64,000 bases of DNA from contig CAKROZ010000004.1 in NCBI GenBank assembly GCA_934373635.1, positions 60,967 to 124,966 of the forward strand, given 5' to 3'. Source of the DNA: an uncultured Eubacteriales bacterium (GTDB lineage: Bacteria; Bacillota; Clostridia; Oscillospirales; CAG-272). Made by a program: the position numbers and the translations under genes. This document shows, piece after piece, positions 33,503 to 43,059 of this stretch. Under the pieces are notes generated by a model. It made no database searches, was not told the origin of the DNA, and was given only the letters and a program-made list of their open reading frames with translations. Each line of letters begins with the position of its first letter. Positions within the stretch are counted from its first letter, which is position 1.

Positions 33503-33760
33503 TTTTGAAAAAAGCTTTGTTCCGTTCCGCCATCGTTCCGCTACCCGTGAGACCGACATGGGACAGGCGGATGCACGGATTCAGTAAAGAATTTTGTAAT
33601 AGTCCAGCCAACGCTTGAACCTGTCCTGCGCGGAACGGCAGGTGTCTGTCAGATACATACAACAACATCATAGCAAAATATTCTCAGTATTGTGAAGGGG
33701 ATATCATTGACGCGTTAAGTAAATAGTCATGAAGGTTTCTTTTGAAAGCACAAGAATATA
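33503..33760. other. Non-coding stretch with an orphan ORF fragment
   Basis: No gene is supported. On the minus strand a 25-codon frame starting near 33658 and ending near 33582 (ends RFKRWLDYYKILY) looks protein-like but lacks a ribosome site and could be a gene relic. Composition is mixed. Nothing else was recognised. Confidence 0.35.
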
Positions 33761-33798
33761 AAGCTCGGGGAGTATTTATACAGTTACTCCCCGAGCTT
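33761..33798. terminator. Strong hairpin, probable terminator
   Basis: Perfect fourteen-base-pair stem (33761-33774 with 33785-33798), ten-base loop, followed on plus by TGCCTTTT. Its partner transcript is unclear; it may back up the acylation-operon terminator. Confidence 0.6.
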
Positions 33799-33815
33799 TG
33801 CCTTTTAATGGTTGC

Positions 33816-33868
33816 AGTAAAAAACAAATCCGAACCAATTTCGATTTACGAAATAGTTCGGATTTGTT
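33816..33868 (-). terminator. Terminator of tRNA operon
   Basis: Thirteen-base-pair stem (33823-33835 with 33856-33868) with a smaller stem inside; on the minus strand it is followed by a run of Ts. It lies five bases after the tRNA-Glu 3' end. Confidence 0.85.
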
Positions 33869-33873
33869 TCGTT

Positions 33874-33948
33874 TGGTGACTCGTGGCGGAATCGAACCGC
33901 CGTTACAGCCGTGAAAGGGCCGTGTCTTAACCTCTTGACCAACGAGCC
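33874..33948 (-). tRNA. tRNA-Glu (TTC)
   Basis: A 75-base gene with encoded CCA. Acceptor arm GGCTCGT pairs with ACGAGTC (one G-T). The anticodon loop is CTTTCAC, anticodon TTC. The T-arm GGCGGTTCGATTCCGCC is intact. It follows tRNA-Met after three bases, so both come from one transcript. Confidence 0.97.
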
Positions 33949-33951
33949 GAA

Positions 33952-34028
33952 TGGTAGCGGAAGTCGGATTTGAACCAACGACCTGCCGGGTATGAACCGG
34001 ACGCTCTAGCCAACTGAGCTATTCCGCC
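33952..34028 (-). tRNA. tRNA-Met (CAT)
   Basis: A 77-base gene with encoded CCA. Acceptor GGCGGAA pairs with TTCCGCT (first pair G-T). The anticodon loop is TTCATAC, anticodon CAT. The anticodon stem has a mismatched outermost pair. The paired first base pair argues against an initiator tRNA, so it is probably elongator Met; a lysidine-modified Ile tRNA is not excluded. Confidence 0.93.
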
Positions 34029-34067
34029 ATAGCAAAAATCGAGGATAGCCTCAAACCTTGCTGAAAC

Positions 34068-34096
34068 ATTATATCACGACAAAGGGCAAAAGTCAA
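34068..34096 (-). promoter_or_regulatory. Promoter of tRNA-Met/tRNA-Glu operon
   Basis: Minus strand TTGACT (34091-34096), 17-base spacer, TATAAT (34068-34073), about 40 bases before tRNA-Met. Confidence 0.8.
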
Positions 34097-34219
34097 GATG
34101 TTTTGCAAAGATTTTCGGATTTTTGGCGATTTTTCTTTTTTTGGAGAGGAGACGGACGAAATTTTGCAACTTCGGGAATAAAAAAATTCGTATTTTGCTT
34201 GAAAATCGCATCAAACTCC

Positions 34220-34248
34220 TTGACAAAGACGGTTTTCGGGGGTATAAT
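34220..34248 (+). promoter_or_regulatory. Consensus promoter of serC-serA
   Basis: TTGACA (34220-34225), 17-base spacer, TATAAT (34243-34248): perfect match, about 57 bases before serC. The stretch 34097-34219 between the two promoters shows no gene. Confidence 0.85.
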
Positions 34249-34304
34249 ATTCATAATTTATATTTACGAAAGGTTTCGCCGCATACGGCGAGATGGTGCT
34301 TCAT

Positions 34305-35405
34305 ATGGAAAGAGTATATAATTTCTCCGCTGGCCCCTCCATGCTTCCGCTCGAAGTCCTGAAAACCGCAAGGGAAGAGCTCTTGTGCTACGGGGATTCG
34401 GGCATGTCCGTGATGGAGATGAGCCACCGCTCGCCCGAATTTGAGGAAATTCTGAAGGGCGCCGAGGATTCTCTCCGCACGCTGATGGGGATCCCCTCGA
34501 ATTACCGCATCCTCTTTTTGCAGGGAGGCGCCTCGACCCAGTTTGCCTCCGTGCCGCTGAACCTTCTCTCCGAGCATAAGTGCGCCGACTACATCATCTC
34601 GGGACAATTCTCGAAGAAGGCGTACATGGAGGCGAAAAAGTACGGCGACATCGCCATCGCGGCATCCTCCGCGGGTGCGACACCGACCTTTTCCACCGTC
34701 CCGGAGGTCAAGCGCTCGGATTTTCGCCCCGATGCGGATTATGTCCATATTTGCTTCAATAATACCATCTACGGCACAAAATATCATTATATTCCCGATA
34801 CGGGCAACATTCCGCTCGTCGCCGATATGTCCTCCTGCATCCTCTCCGAGCCGATCGACATCTCGAAATTCGGATTGATCTACGCGGGCGCGCAGAAAAA
34901 TGTCGCCCCCGCGGGTCTGACCATTGTCATCGTGCGGGACGATCTGATCGGCAATGCCCGCCCCGATACTCCCGCCATGCTCGACTATAAGCTCATGGCG
35001 GAGAACGACTCGATGTATAACACCCCGCCGTGCTTCTGCATCTATATGGCGAAACTCGTCTTCGAATGGATTCTTTCCATCGGCGGGCTCGATGAAATGA
35101 AACGCCGCAACGAGAGAAAGGCAAGCCTTCTCTATGACTATCTCGACAGCCAGAGCTATTATACCGCTCCCGTGGATAAGAAATGCCGCTCGATGATGAA
35201 TGTCGTCTTCGTGACGGGAGATGCCGAGCTCGATAAGAAATTTGCAAAGGAAGCCTCCGAGGCGGGACTTCGGAACCTGAAAGGACATCGCTCGGTCGGC
35301 GGAATGCGTGCCTCCATTTATAACGCCATGCCGTACGAGGGCGTGGAAAAGCTCGTCGCCTTCATGAAGCGCTTCGCACTCGAAAACCCGCGTTTCGACG
35401 CATGA
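34305..35405 (+). CDS. serC: Phosphoserine aminotransferase
   Basis: A 366-residue PLP enzyme, step two of serine synthesis: 3-phosphohydroxypyruvate plus glutamate to phosphoserine. It opens VYNFSAGPSMLP, the family hallmark; MEMSHRSPEF and LFLQGGASTQFA follow, and the PLP lysine is in YAGAQKNVAPAG near residue 195. The C-terminal GLRNLKGHRSVGGMRASIYNA binds the phosphate of the substrate. An ATG four codons earlier (34293) is possible; 34305 fits relatives better, though its ribosome site is weak. serA follows after 22 bases. Confidence 0.95.
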   Translation: MERVYNFSAGPSMLPLEVLKTAREELLCYGDSGMSVMEMSHRSPEFEEILKGAEDSLRTLMGIPSNYRILFLQGGASTQFASVPLNLLSEHKCADYIISGQFSKKAYMEAKKYGDIAIAASSAGATPTFSTVPEVKRSDFRPDADYVHICFNNTIYGTKYHYIPDTGNIPLVADMSSCILSEPIDISKFGLIYAGAQKNVAPAGLTIVIVRDDLIGNARPDTPAMLDYKLMAENDSMYNTPPCFCIYMAKLVFEWILSIGGLDEMKRRNERKASLLYDYLDSQSYYTAPVDKKCRSMMNVVFVTGDAELDKKFAKEASEAGLRNLKGHRSVGGMRASIYNAMPYEGVEKLVAFMKRFALENPRFDA

Positions 35406-35427
35406 CCGATAGGAAGGAAAACTGACC

Positions 35428-36624
35428 ATGAAAAAGATCCTGACCCTGAACCCGATTGCCAAAGTCGGACTTGACCTTCTCGACCCGCGCGTCTATACCG
35501 TCGGCGATTCGGTTGCCGAACCCGACGCGATTCTCGTCCGCTCCGCGGCAATGCATGAGATGCAATTTTCCGAGAGCCTTCTTGCCGTCGCGCGCGCAGG
35601 CGCTGGCGTCAACAACATCCCCCTCGACACGCTCGCAGAGAAGGGCGTCGTCGTCTTCAACACCCCCGGTGCCAATGCCAACGGCGTGAAGGAGCTGACC
35701 GTCGCCGCCCTCATCCTCGCATCCCGCGATATTGTCGGCGGAGCCGAGTGGGCGGAAACGCAAAAAGATAACCCGGATGTCGTAAAAACAGTAGAAAAAT
35801 GCAAAGCAAAGTTTGCAGGACATGAGATTTACGGCAAGACACTCGGCGTGATCGGACTCGGAGCCATCGGCGGACCGGTCGCGAACGCGGCGCAAAAACT
35901 CGGTATGAAGGTTATCGGCTTCGACCCCCTCCTCACCGTGAAAGCGGCGTGGGGGCTCTCCGAGACCGTGGCACGCGCCGAAAGCTATGAAGAAATTTAC
36001 GCAAAGTCGGACTACATCACCCTGCATGTCCCCGCCAACGCCGATACCCGCGGCATGATCTGCGGGAACACCATCGCCAAGATGAAGGACGGCGTCAGAA
36101 TTCTGAACCTTGCCCGCGCCGACCTCGTGGTCGCGGAGGACATCAAGAAGGCGCTCGCCTCGGGGAAGGTCGCGTCCTATGTCACCGATTTCCCGACGCC
36201 CGAGACCCTCGGCGTCCACGGCATCCTGAACATCCCGCACCTCGGCGCTTCGACCGAAGAGAGCGAGGACAACTGCGCCGTGATGGCGGCGGAGGAGCTC
36301 AAGGAATTCCTCGAAACGGGAAATATCAAAAACTCCGTCAACTATCCGAAGGTCTCCCTCCCGTACTCCGGTGCGGCGCGCATCTGCCTCTGCCATAAGA
36401 ACCTCGCGGGTATGCTCTCGGGCATCACCGCCGCCGTCTCGGGTGCGGGCATCAACATCGAGAATCTCTCGAACGGCTCGCGCGGCGATTATGCCTATAC
36501 GATCGTGGAGATCCTCGGAGAGATCCCGCCCGCCGTCACGGAAGCGCTTCGCGCGCTCGACGGCATGATCCGCGTGAGAGTGATCGACGCGCCGAACCGA
36601 CCGCCGCACGGAACAGTCGACTGA
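35428..36624 (+). CDS. serA: D-3-phosphoglycerate dehydrogenase
   Basis: A 398-residue NAD-dependent dehydrogenase, step one of serine synthesis. The NAD-binding motif is GLGAIGGPVANAA near residue 150; catalytic residues lie in NLARADLV (Arg), the Glu after it, and HLGASTEES (His). RAGAGVNNIPLDT near residue 55 is conserved. A C-terminal ACT-like domain of about 75 residues (LAGMLSGITAAVSGAGINIENL) suggests serine feedback. AGGAAGG lies eight bases upstream. It forms an operon with serC. Confidence 0.94.
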   Translation: MKKILTLNPIAKVGLDLLDPRVYTVGDSVAEPDAILVRSAAMHEMQFSESLLAVARAGAGVNNIPLDTLAEKGVVVFNTPGANANGVKELTVAALILASRDIVGGAEWAETQKDNPDVVKTVEKCKAKFAGHEIYGKTLGVIGLGAIGGPVANAAQKLGMKVIGFDPLLTVKAAWGLSETVARAESYEEIYAKSDYITLHVPANADTRGMICGNTIAKMKDGVRILNLARADLVVAEDIKKALASGKVASYVTDFPTPETLGVHGILNIPHLGASTEESEDNCAVMAAEELKEFLETGNIKNSVNYPKVSLPYSGAARICLCHKNLAGMLSGITAAVSGAGINIENLSNGSRGDYAYTIVEILGEIPPAVTEALRALDGMIRVRVIDAPNRPPHGTVD

Positions 36625-36900
36625 AGCTTCGGTTCGGACGGGATGTTCGGAACGGGAGGGAAATTTTTGCTTGCCGAGGCTTCGGGCGAAGGCCCGCAGG
36701 GCAAGTCCCGTTTTCTTTTCCCGCGAATGCAGCTTCGTGAAGGGCTCCTTCCGAAATCGGATTTTTCGTTTATTCACAAGCTTGCCGCGGTCGGATGGTA
36801 AAAATCCGACCGCGGCAAGCTTTGGTTTCCGTCGCAACGACGCGTTTTTCCCTATATGATAGGATTTTATGAGAAAAAATAAAAAATTTTGCGAAAATGT
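36625..36900. other. Intergenic stretch with terminator-like hairpins after serA
   Basis: No gene is supported. A CTTGCC/GGCAAG hairpin near 36669-36704 is followed by a T-rich run and may terminate serA. A perfect 19-base-pair inverted repeat (36778-36796 with 36804-36822, seven-base loop) lies further on; it lacks a clear T-run but is strong. Confidence 0.5.
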
Positions 36901-36929
36901 TTGCAATTCGGGGAAAAATGTGCTATACT
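36901..36929 (+). promoter_or_regulatory. Promoter of typA
   Basis: TTGCAA (36901-36906), 17-base spacer, TATACT (36924-36929) with upstream TGC (extended -10), about 57 bases before typA. Confidence 0.7.
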
Positions 36930-36986
36930 ATCAAAGTTAGAAAAAAATACCTGTATTTTCAGGCGTGAAGAGGAATTCGGAGTTAT

Positions 36987-38831
<1,845 letters not shown>

Positions 38832-38840
38832 AATTTCCTC

Positions 38841-38869
38841 TTGACAAAAGGAAGCTCAGCGCATATAAT
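38841..38869 (+). promoter_or_regulatory. Consensus promoter of FMN riboswitch-ribU
   Basis: TTGACA (38841-38846), 17-base spacer, TATAAT (38864-38869): perfect match, with the riboswitch beginning about 20 bases later. Confidence 0.85.
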
Positions 38870-38888
38870 AGAAATGAAATACAAGTGA

Positions 38889-39002
38889 CGGTTTCTTTGG
38901 GGATTGGTGAAATTCCATACCGGCAGTAAAGTCTGCGAGGCGATATGCCTGACGGGGTGCGACTCCCCGACCGACGGTAAAGTCCGGAAGAGAAAAGAAA
39001 CG
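38889..39002 (+). promoter_or_regulatory. FMN riboswitch (RFN element)
   Basis: The aptamer starts GGTTTCTTTGGGG and closes with AAAGAAAC pairing back to it. Conserved blocks are GGTGAAATTCC, CCGGCAGTAAAGTC, CTCCCCGACCGACGGT and AAAGTCCGGAAG. It binds flavin mononucleotide and, with the terminator that follows, should switch off ribU when flavin is plentiful. Confidence 0.96.
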
Positions 39003-39052
39003 GCGCCCGCTCCGCTCGTTTTGCGGGGCGACACCATACTTTTTGTGAAAAC

Positions 39053-39091
39053 ATCCCCGCGTGCCCGTTCTCGGTGCCGCGGGGATTTTTC
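39053..39091 (+). terminator. Riboswitch-controlled terminator
   Basis: Nine-base-pair stem (39053-39061 with 39078-39086) followed by TTTTTCTC. A GC-rich segment at 39004-39031 between aptamer and terminator can form a competing hairpin. It ends 28 bases before ribU. Confidence 0.8.
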
Positions 39092-39118
39092 TCGGAAACC
39101 GCTCGGAAAAGAGGGGTT

Positions 39119-39793
39119 ATGAAAACTTCGAACAGCAAAAACAAAAACAGAAAGCTCACGGAGACCGCCGTCGGCATCGCGATGTTTGCGGCGCTCGCCT
39201 ACGGCGTGACCTTTGTCTTTCGACTTCCCGTGTCCTTTCTGACCTTTGACGCGAAGGATGCGGTCATCACCGTCGCCTCCTTTGTCTACGGCCCGATCGC
39301 AGGGGTCGTCATGTCGCTTCTCACCGCCCTGCTTGAACTCGTCACCGTCAGCGGTACGGGTCTTTACGGCTTTGTCATGAACTTCGTCTCCTCGGCAATT
39401 TTCGCCGCTACCGCGTCGGGGATCTATCGGCTGTGTCGCAACCCGCGCGGCGCGGTGCTCGGAGCGATCCTCGCGGTGTTCACCATGACGGGCGCCATGC
39501 TCCTCATGAACCTGTGGATCACACCGATTTACATGGGGGTCTCGGGGGAAGAGGTCGCCGCCCTGATCCCGACCCTCTTCTTCCCCTTCAACCTCGCAAA
39601 GGGACTCTTAAACGCCGCCCTTGCCATGCTGCTCTATAAGCCCCTGTCGGTCGCCCTGTCCCGCGCGGGACTCGTCGGACGCGGGGAAGAGAAGAAGTCC
39701 TTCTCATGGAACCGCACGACGCTCCTCATCTCCCTCGCCGCCCTCCTCATGATCGCCGTCGCCGTCACTCTCTTCCTTCTCTTAAAGAAGTAA
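39119..39793 (+). CDS. ribU: Riboflavin ECF transporter substrate-binding subunit
   Basis: A 224-residue membrane protein, the S component that binds riboflavin and works with a shared ECF ATPase/T module encoded elsewhere. About six membrane segments are seen. Typical RibU features are FRLPVSFLTFDAKDAVI near residue 35, GPIAGVVMSLLTALLE and the loop WITPIYMGVSGEEVA. The FMN riboswitch upstream confirms the substrate class. ATG 39119 has GAGGGG upstream; a longer frame start at 39074 lies inside the terminator and is rejected. Confidence 0.95.
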   Translation: MKTSNSKNKNRKLTETAVGIAMFAALAYGVTFVFRLPVSFLTFDAKDAVITVASFVYGPIAGVVMSLLTALLELVTVSGTGLYGFVMNFVSSAIFAATASGIYRLCRNPRGAVLGAILAVFTMTGAMLLMNLWITPIYMGVSGEEVAALIPTLFFPFNLAKGLLNAALAMLLYKPLSVALSRAGLVGRGEEKKSFSWNRTTLLISLAALLMIAVAVTLFLLLKK

Positions 39794-40130
39794 AAGAAGA
39801 AATAAAGAGGGAAAAAAAGAAAAGCAAGCCGCAAGAAACAAGGCACAAACGGTAAGATCAAAAGAAGAGCGCCCGCCGCACGTCACGATAGGCAAAAAAC
39901 GCATCGAAAAGCTCAAAATCTGCCACAGAAAACCATCGTCCACAGAACCCGAAAAATACATCGGCAGCCCCACGGCAAACATCCCCCAAGAGACTACTCG
40001 CCAAACCAAAAAAGCCTTTTCCCGAGGGATTCAGGGGAAAAGGCTTTTTGCCATCTCTGAAGCAAAAATTCCGGTCGAATCCGTAACGATATGATCGTGA
40101 ACGAATGAATTCCTACCTAATTCATAATTC
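39794..40130. other. Convergent intergenic stretch with two-way terminator
   Basis: No gene is seen. A fifteen-base-pair stem (40009-40023 with 40035-40049), A-rich on one flank and T-rich on the other, can end both ribU (plus) and the mnmE/RNHCP transcript (minus). The stretch 39794-39990 is purine-rich and featureless. Confidence 0.75.
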
Positions 40131-40466
40131 TTAATTCTCGATCTGTCCCGCCGTCAGCCGTATGAGCAGCTCGGTATCGTCGGGCTGGACCTTCGCCTCG
40201 TGTGCCGCGCGGTTGCGGACGACGGCGCCGCACTTGTCGCAGCGCTGGATCACGATAAAGCCCTTCTTCGCGTCGGGCACGGCGCCGATCGGGCGGAGCA
40301 CACCGTGACAGGGATTTGCCCGATCTCCGGGGAGAATGTCCACATGCAGAGAGCAAAGGCAGAAGGGGCAGTGATTGCGTGAGGTGTACCCGAGAGGGAG
40401 CACCTTCTTCCCGCAATTCACGCAGATAAATCCGTCGTCCTTTTTTTGAAATCGTTTGGTTTCCAT
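40131..40466 (-). CDS. RNHCP domain zinc-ribbon protein
   Basis: A 111-residue protein with two cysteine pairs at each end: CVNCGKK and CPFCLCSLHVD in the first half, CDKCGAVVRNRAAHE in the second. RNHCPFC and the spacing identify the RNHCP family, of unknown function and probably zinc-binding. The ATG at 40466 is chosen by family fit; an in-frame ATG at 40481 exists and neither has a strong ribosome site. It lies 30 bases downstream of mnmE on the same strand, so it is probably in that operon. Confidence 0.8.
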   Translation of the reverse strand: METKRFQKKDDGFICVNCGKKVLPLGYTSRNHCPFCLCSLHVDILPGDRANPCHGVLRPIGAVPDAKKGFIVIQRCDKCGAVVRNRAAHEAKVQPDDTELLIRLTAGQIEN

Positions 40467-40496
40467 AGCGTTTTCTCGCATTTTGTAAAGAATAGT

Positions 40497-41882
40497 TTAT
40501 TTTCCGACGCAAAAACGTGAGAAAATGTCCTGTACGATCTCCTCAGTGACGTTCTTTCCCGTCAGCTCGGAGAGATAGGAGAGTGCCACCTCGATGTCGG
40601 TCGACGCCGCATCGGTCGGGACCCCCGCACGGTATGCCGCGAGCGAAAGGTCAAGATGCCGTCCCACCTCGGCAAGCGTCGTGTACTGCCGCGCCGAGAA
40701 AAGGATCGGATCCTCCGAAAGGCGCAGGGCACCGTCGGTAAAAAGACGGTCGACCGTCTCGGTAAGACGCGTGAGCTCTCCCGTCTTGCAGGAGAAGGGG
40801 ATCGCTTCGGGGAAGCGGGCAGAGAGCACGGAGGGGTCGAATGCCTGTCCGAGGTCGCACTTGTTGAGAAGCGGAATGACCGTCCCGTGTGCCGCACGCA
40901 CGGCGTCGATGAGCGCCTCGTCCTCCGCGTCGAGCGGGCGGGACGCGTCCAGCATGAGAAAGATGACGTCCGCCGCCGCGAGCCGTTCGCGTGAGCGTCC
41001 CACACCGATGCTTTCTACGGGGTCGTCCGTCTCACGGATGCCCGCCGTGTCGCAAAGGCGGAGCAGAACCCGACCGAGCGGAACCGTCCGTTCGAGCACG
41101 TCGCGGGTCGTTCCCGGAATATCGGTGACGATCGCGGCATCCTCCCCGAGAAGGAGATTGTAAAGGGAGCTCTTCCCGACGTTCGGCTTTCCGACAATGA
41201 CGGCGGAGATCCCCTCGGTGACCGCGCGCCCCGTTTTGTAGGTCGCGAGAAGGGAATTCACCCGTGCGAGAATGTCGGAGATTCGCTCTGCGCTCTCCTC
41301 GTCGGTGAATTCGCCGAGGTCTTCCTCGGGATAGTCGATGCGGGCAAAGATCGAGGAGAGCAGGTGCGTCAACTCGCCTTCTATGTCGAGAAGCGCGGAG
41401 GAGAGTCGTCCGCGCGCCCCGCGCTCGGTCAGGGTCAGCTGTGCCTCGCTCTTCGCATCGAGGAGAAGCCCGATGGCTTCCGCCTCGGTCAGCGAGAGCT
41501 TTCCGTTTAGGAATGCGCGGCGGGTGAATTCTCCCGCGGGCGCGGGCGCCGCCCCCGCTTCAAGAAATGCCTCGAGCACTGTGCGGGTGAGCAGGACGCC
41601 CCCGTGACAGGTCACCTCAACCGTGTCCTCGCCCGTGTAGGAGTGCGGCGCCGCAAAGCGGGTCGCCATCCCGTCGTCGATCGGCTCACCTCCCCGCAGA
41701 ATTCTGCCGTAGACCTGCTGTCTGACGGGCGCCTCCGAAAGGGGTCTTTTGTTCATCGGAAAAAACACGCGGTCGGCGATCTCAAAGGCGCCCTCCCCCG
41801 ACAGGCGAAGAAGAGCGACCCCGCCCTTTCCGGGCGGGGTCGAGATTGCGATGACCGCGCGGTGGGGGTCATTCTTCATCAT
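40497..41882 (-). CDS. mnmE: tRNA modification GTPase MnmE
   Basis: A 461-residue protein that, with MnmG, modifies U34 of certain tRNAs (5-carboxymethylaminomethyl). The N-terminal folate-binding domain starts AVIAISTPPGKGGVALLRLSG. The G domain has GKPNVGKSSLYN near residue 220, DIPGTTRD and NKCDL. It ends FCVGK, carrying the conserved C-terminal cysteine. It overlaps the end of khpB by fourteen bases. The usual next genes mnmG and rsmG are absent. Confidence 0.95.
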   Translation of the reverse strand: MMKNDPHRAVIAISTPPGKGGVALLRLSGEGAFEIADRVFFPMNKRPLSEAPVRQQVYGRILRGGEPIDDGMATRFAAPHSYTGEDTVEVTCHGGVLLTRTVLEAFLEAGAAPAPAGEFTRRAFLNGKLSLTEAEAIGLLLDAKSEAQLTLTERGARGRLSSALLDIEGELTHLLSSIFARIDYPEEDLGEFTDEESAERISDILARVNSLLATYKTGRAVTEGISAVIVGKPNVGKSSLYNLLLGEDAAIVTDIPGTTRDVLERTVPLGRVLLRLCDTAGIRETDDPVESIGVGRSRERLAAADVIFLMLDASRPLDAEDEALIDAVRAAHGTVIPLLNKCDLGQAFDPSVLSARFPEAIPFSCKTGELTRLTETVDRLFTDGALRLSEDPILFSARQYTTLAEVGRHLDLSLAAYRAGVPTDAASTDIEVALSYLSELTGKNVTEEIVQDIFSRFCVGK

Positions 41883-43026
41883 TCTTTTCGGGTTCCGCGG
41901 CTTCCTCATCCGACGCTTCGGTAACGGTAACTTCCGCTTCCGTCGCCTCGGCAGGCGCTATCTCGTCCGAAAGCTCGGGAGAGAGAGTCACGGTGTCGAT
42001 GCCGACCACGACGGCGGGCTCGTTTACCGCCTCTTCGGGGGTCTCGGCGACGGGGAAGGGCGCCTTGACGCGGGGCTTCAGCTCGCTCGTCACATCGTCC
42101 TCGTCCCGCTTGAACTCGGTGGCGAGAGGAGTGACCTCGACGGGCTCTTCCTCACCGAAGAGCTCCTTCGGCTTCTTGTCGGTCAGGTAAATGACGATCT
42201 TACGATTGTTGTCCGAGCCGATGGAGTTTGTGGAAACACCCTCGATGCTCTGAACCTCCGAGTGGATGATGCGTCTTTCGTAGGGCGTCATTGGCTCGAG
42301 CATGACACTGCGCTTGTTGCGGAGCGCCTTCGCCGCCATGCGACGGGCGAGCGCGCGGAGCGCTTCCTCTCTCTTTGCACGGTAGCCCTCGATGTCGAGC
42401 GTCACACGGCTCTTGATCTTTTCGCCGTTGACGTTCTTCTGCGCGGAGGCAAGGTTGGCAAGATACTGCACCGCGTCGAGCGTGTCGCCGTGGTGACCGA
42501 TCAGGGCGGAGGCATCCTCACCCGTCACCGTGATGCGGCGGGTGCCGTCGTCGCAGGAGTAAAGCTCCGCGGTGGCATCCAGTCCGAGATTCTTAAGCAG
42601 GGTCTTGACGAATTCGAGAGACAGATCCTCTCCCTCGGCAACCTCGAGCTTTTCGAATTTCAGCTCGGCTTCGGGAATGACGGCGCTCTTCGGCTTTTCC
42701 GCCTTCGGCGCGGTGTCGGGCTTGCGGCGCTCGGGTTTTGCCGCCGCGGGCTTTTTCTCACCCTCGGGACGGCGGGGCTTCTCGGCGCGCTCCTTTCTCT
42801 CGGGGCGCTCTCTTCTGTCGCGACGCTTCGGCTCCTCTCTGTCGGGGACCTCCATCGACGCCTTGACCTGTGCCTGCTTGACACCGATGATGCCGAAGAT
42901 ACCGCGGCTTCCCGCGTGGAGGACTTCAAACGTTACGTCGTCGAGAGAACCCGCACCGAGTGCGGCTCTCGCATTTTCTTTCGCTTCGGCAACGTCTTTG
43001 CCGAAGGCCGTGATTTCCTTTATCAT
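41869..43026 (-). CDS. khpB: KhpB/Jag RNA-binding protein
   Basis: A 385-residue protein. Residues 1-50 are the Jag N-terminal domain (VAEAKENARAALG, SRGIFGIIGVKQAQV). A 60-residue Lys/Arg/Pro/Glu-rich linker follows, then a type II KH domain (near 165-235, with SALIGHHGDTLDAVQYL) and an R3H domain (MTPYERRIIHSEVQ). The last 85 residues form an unusually long acidic tail, rich in Glu, Ala, Val and Thr. Relatives act with KhpA as RNA chaperones in elongation and division. Encoded next to yidC as usual. Confidence 0.92.
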   Translation of the reverse strand: MIKEITAFGKDVAEAKENARAALGAGSLDDVTFEVLHAGSRGIFGIIGVKQAQVKASMEVPDREEPKRRDRRERPERKERAEKPRRPEGEKKPAAAKPERRKPDTAPKAEKPKSAVIPEAELKFEKLEVAEGEDLSLEFVKTLLKNLGLDATAELYSCDDGTRRITVTGEDASALIGHHGDTLDAVQYLANLASAQKNVNGEKIKSRVTLDIEGYRAKREEALRALARRMAAKALRNKRSVMLEPMTPYERRIIHSEVQSIEGVSTNSIGSDNNRKIVIYLTDKKPKELFGEEEPVEVTPLATEFKRDEDDVTSELKPRVKAPFPVAETPEEAVNEPAVVVGIDTVTLSPELSDEIAPAEATEAEVTVTEASDEEAAEPEKNDEE

Positions 43027-43059
43027 AATAGTGACTGCCTTTCCGATATCCTGTGCGGA

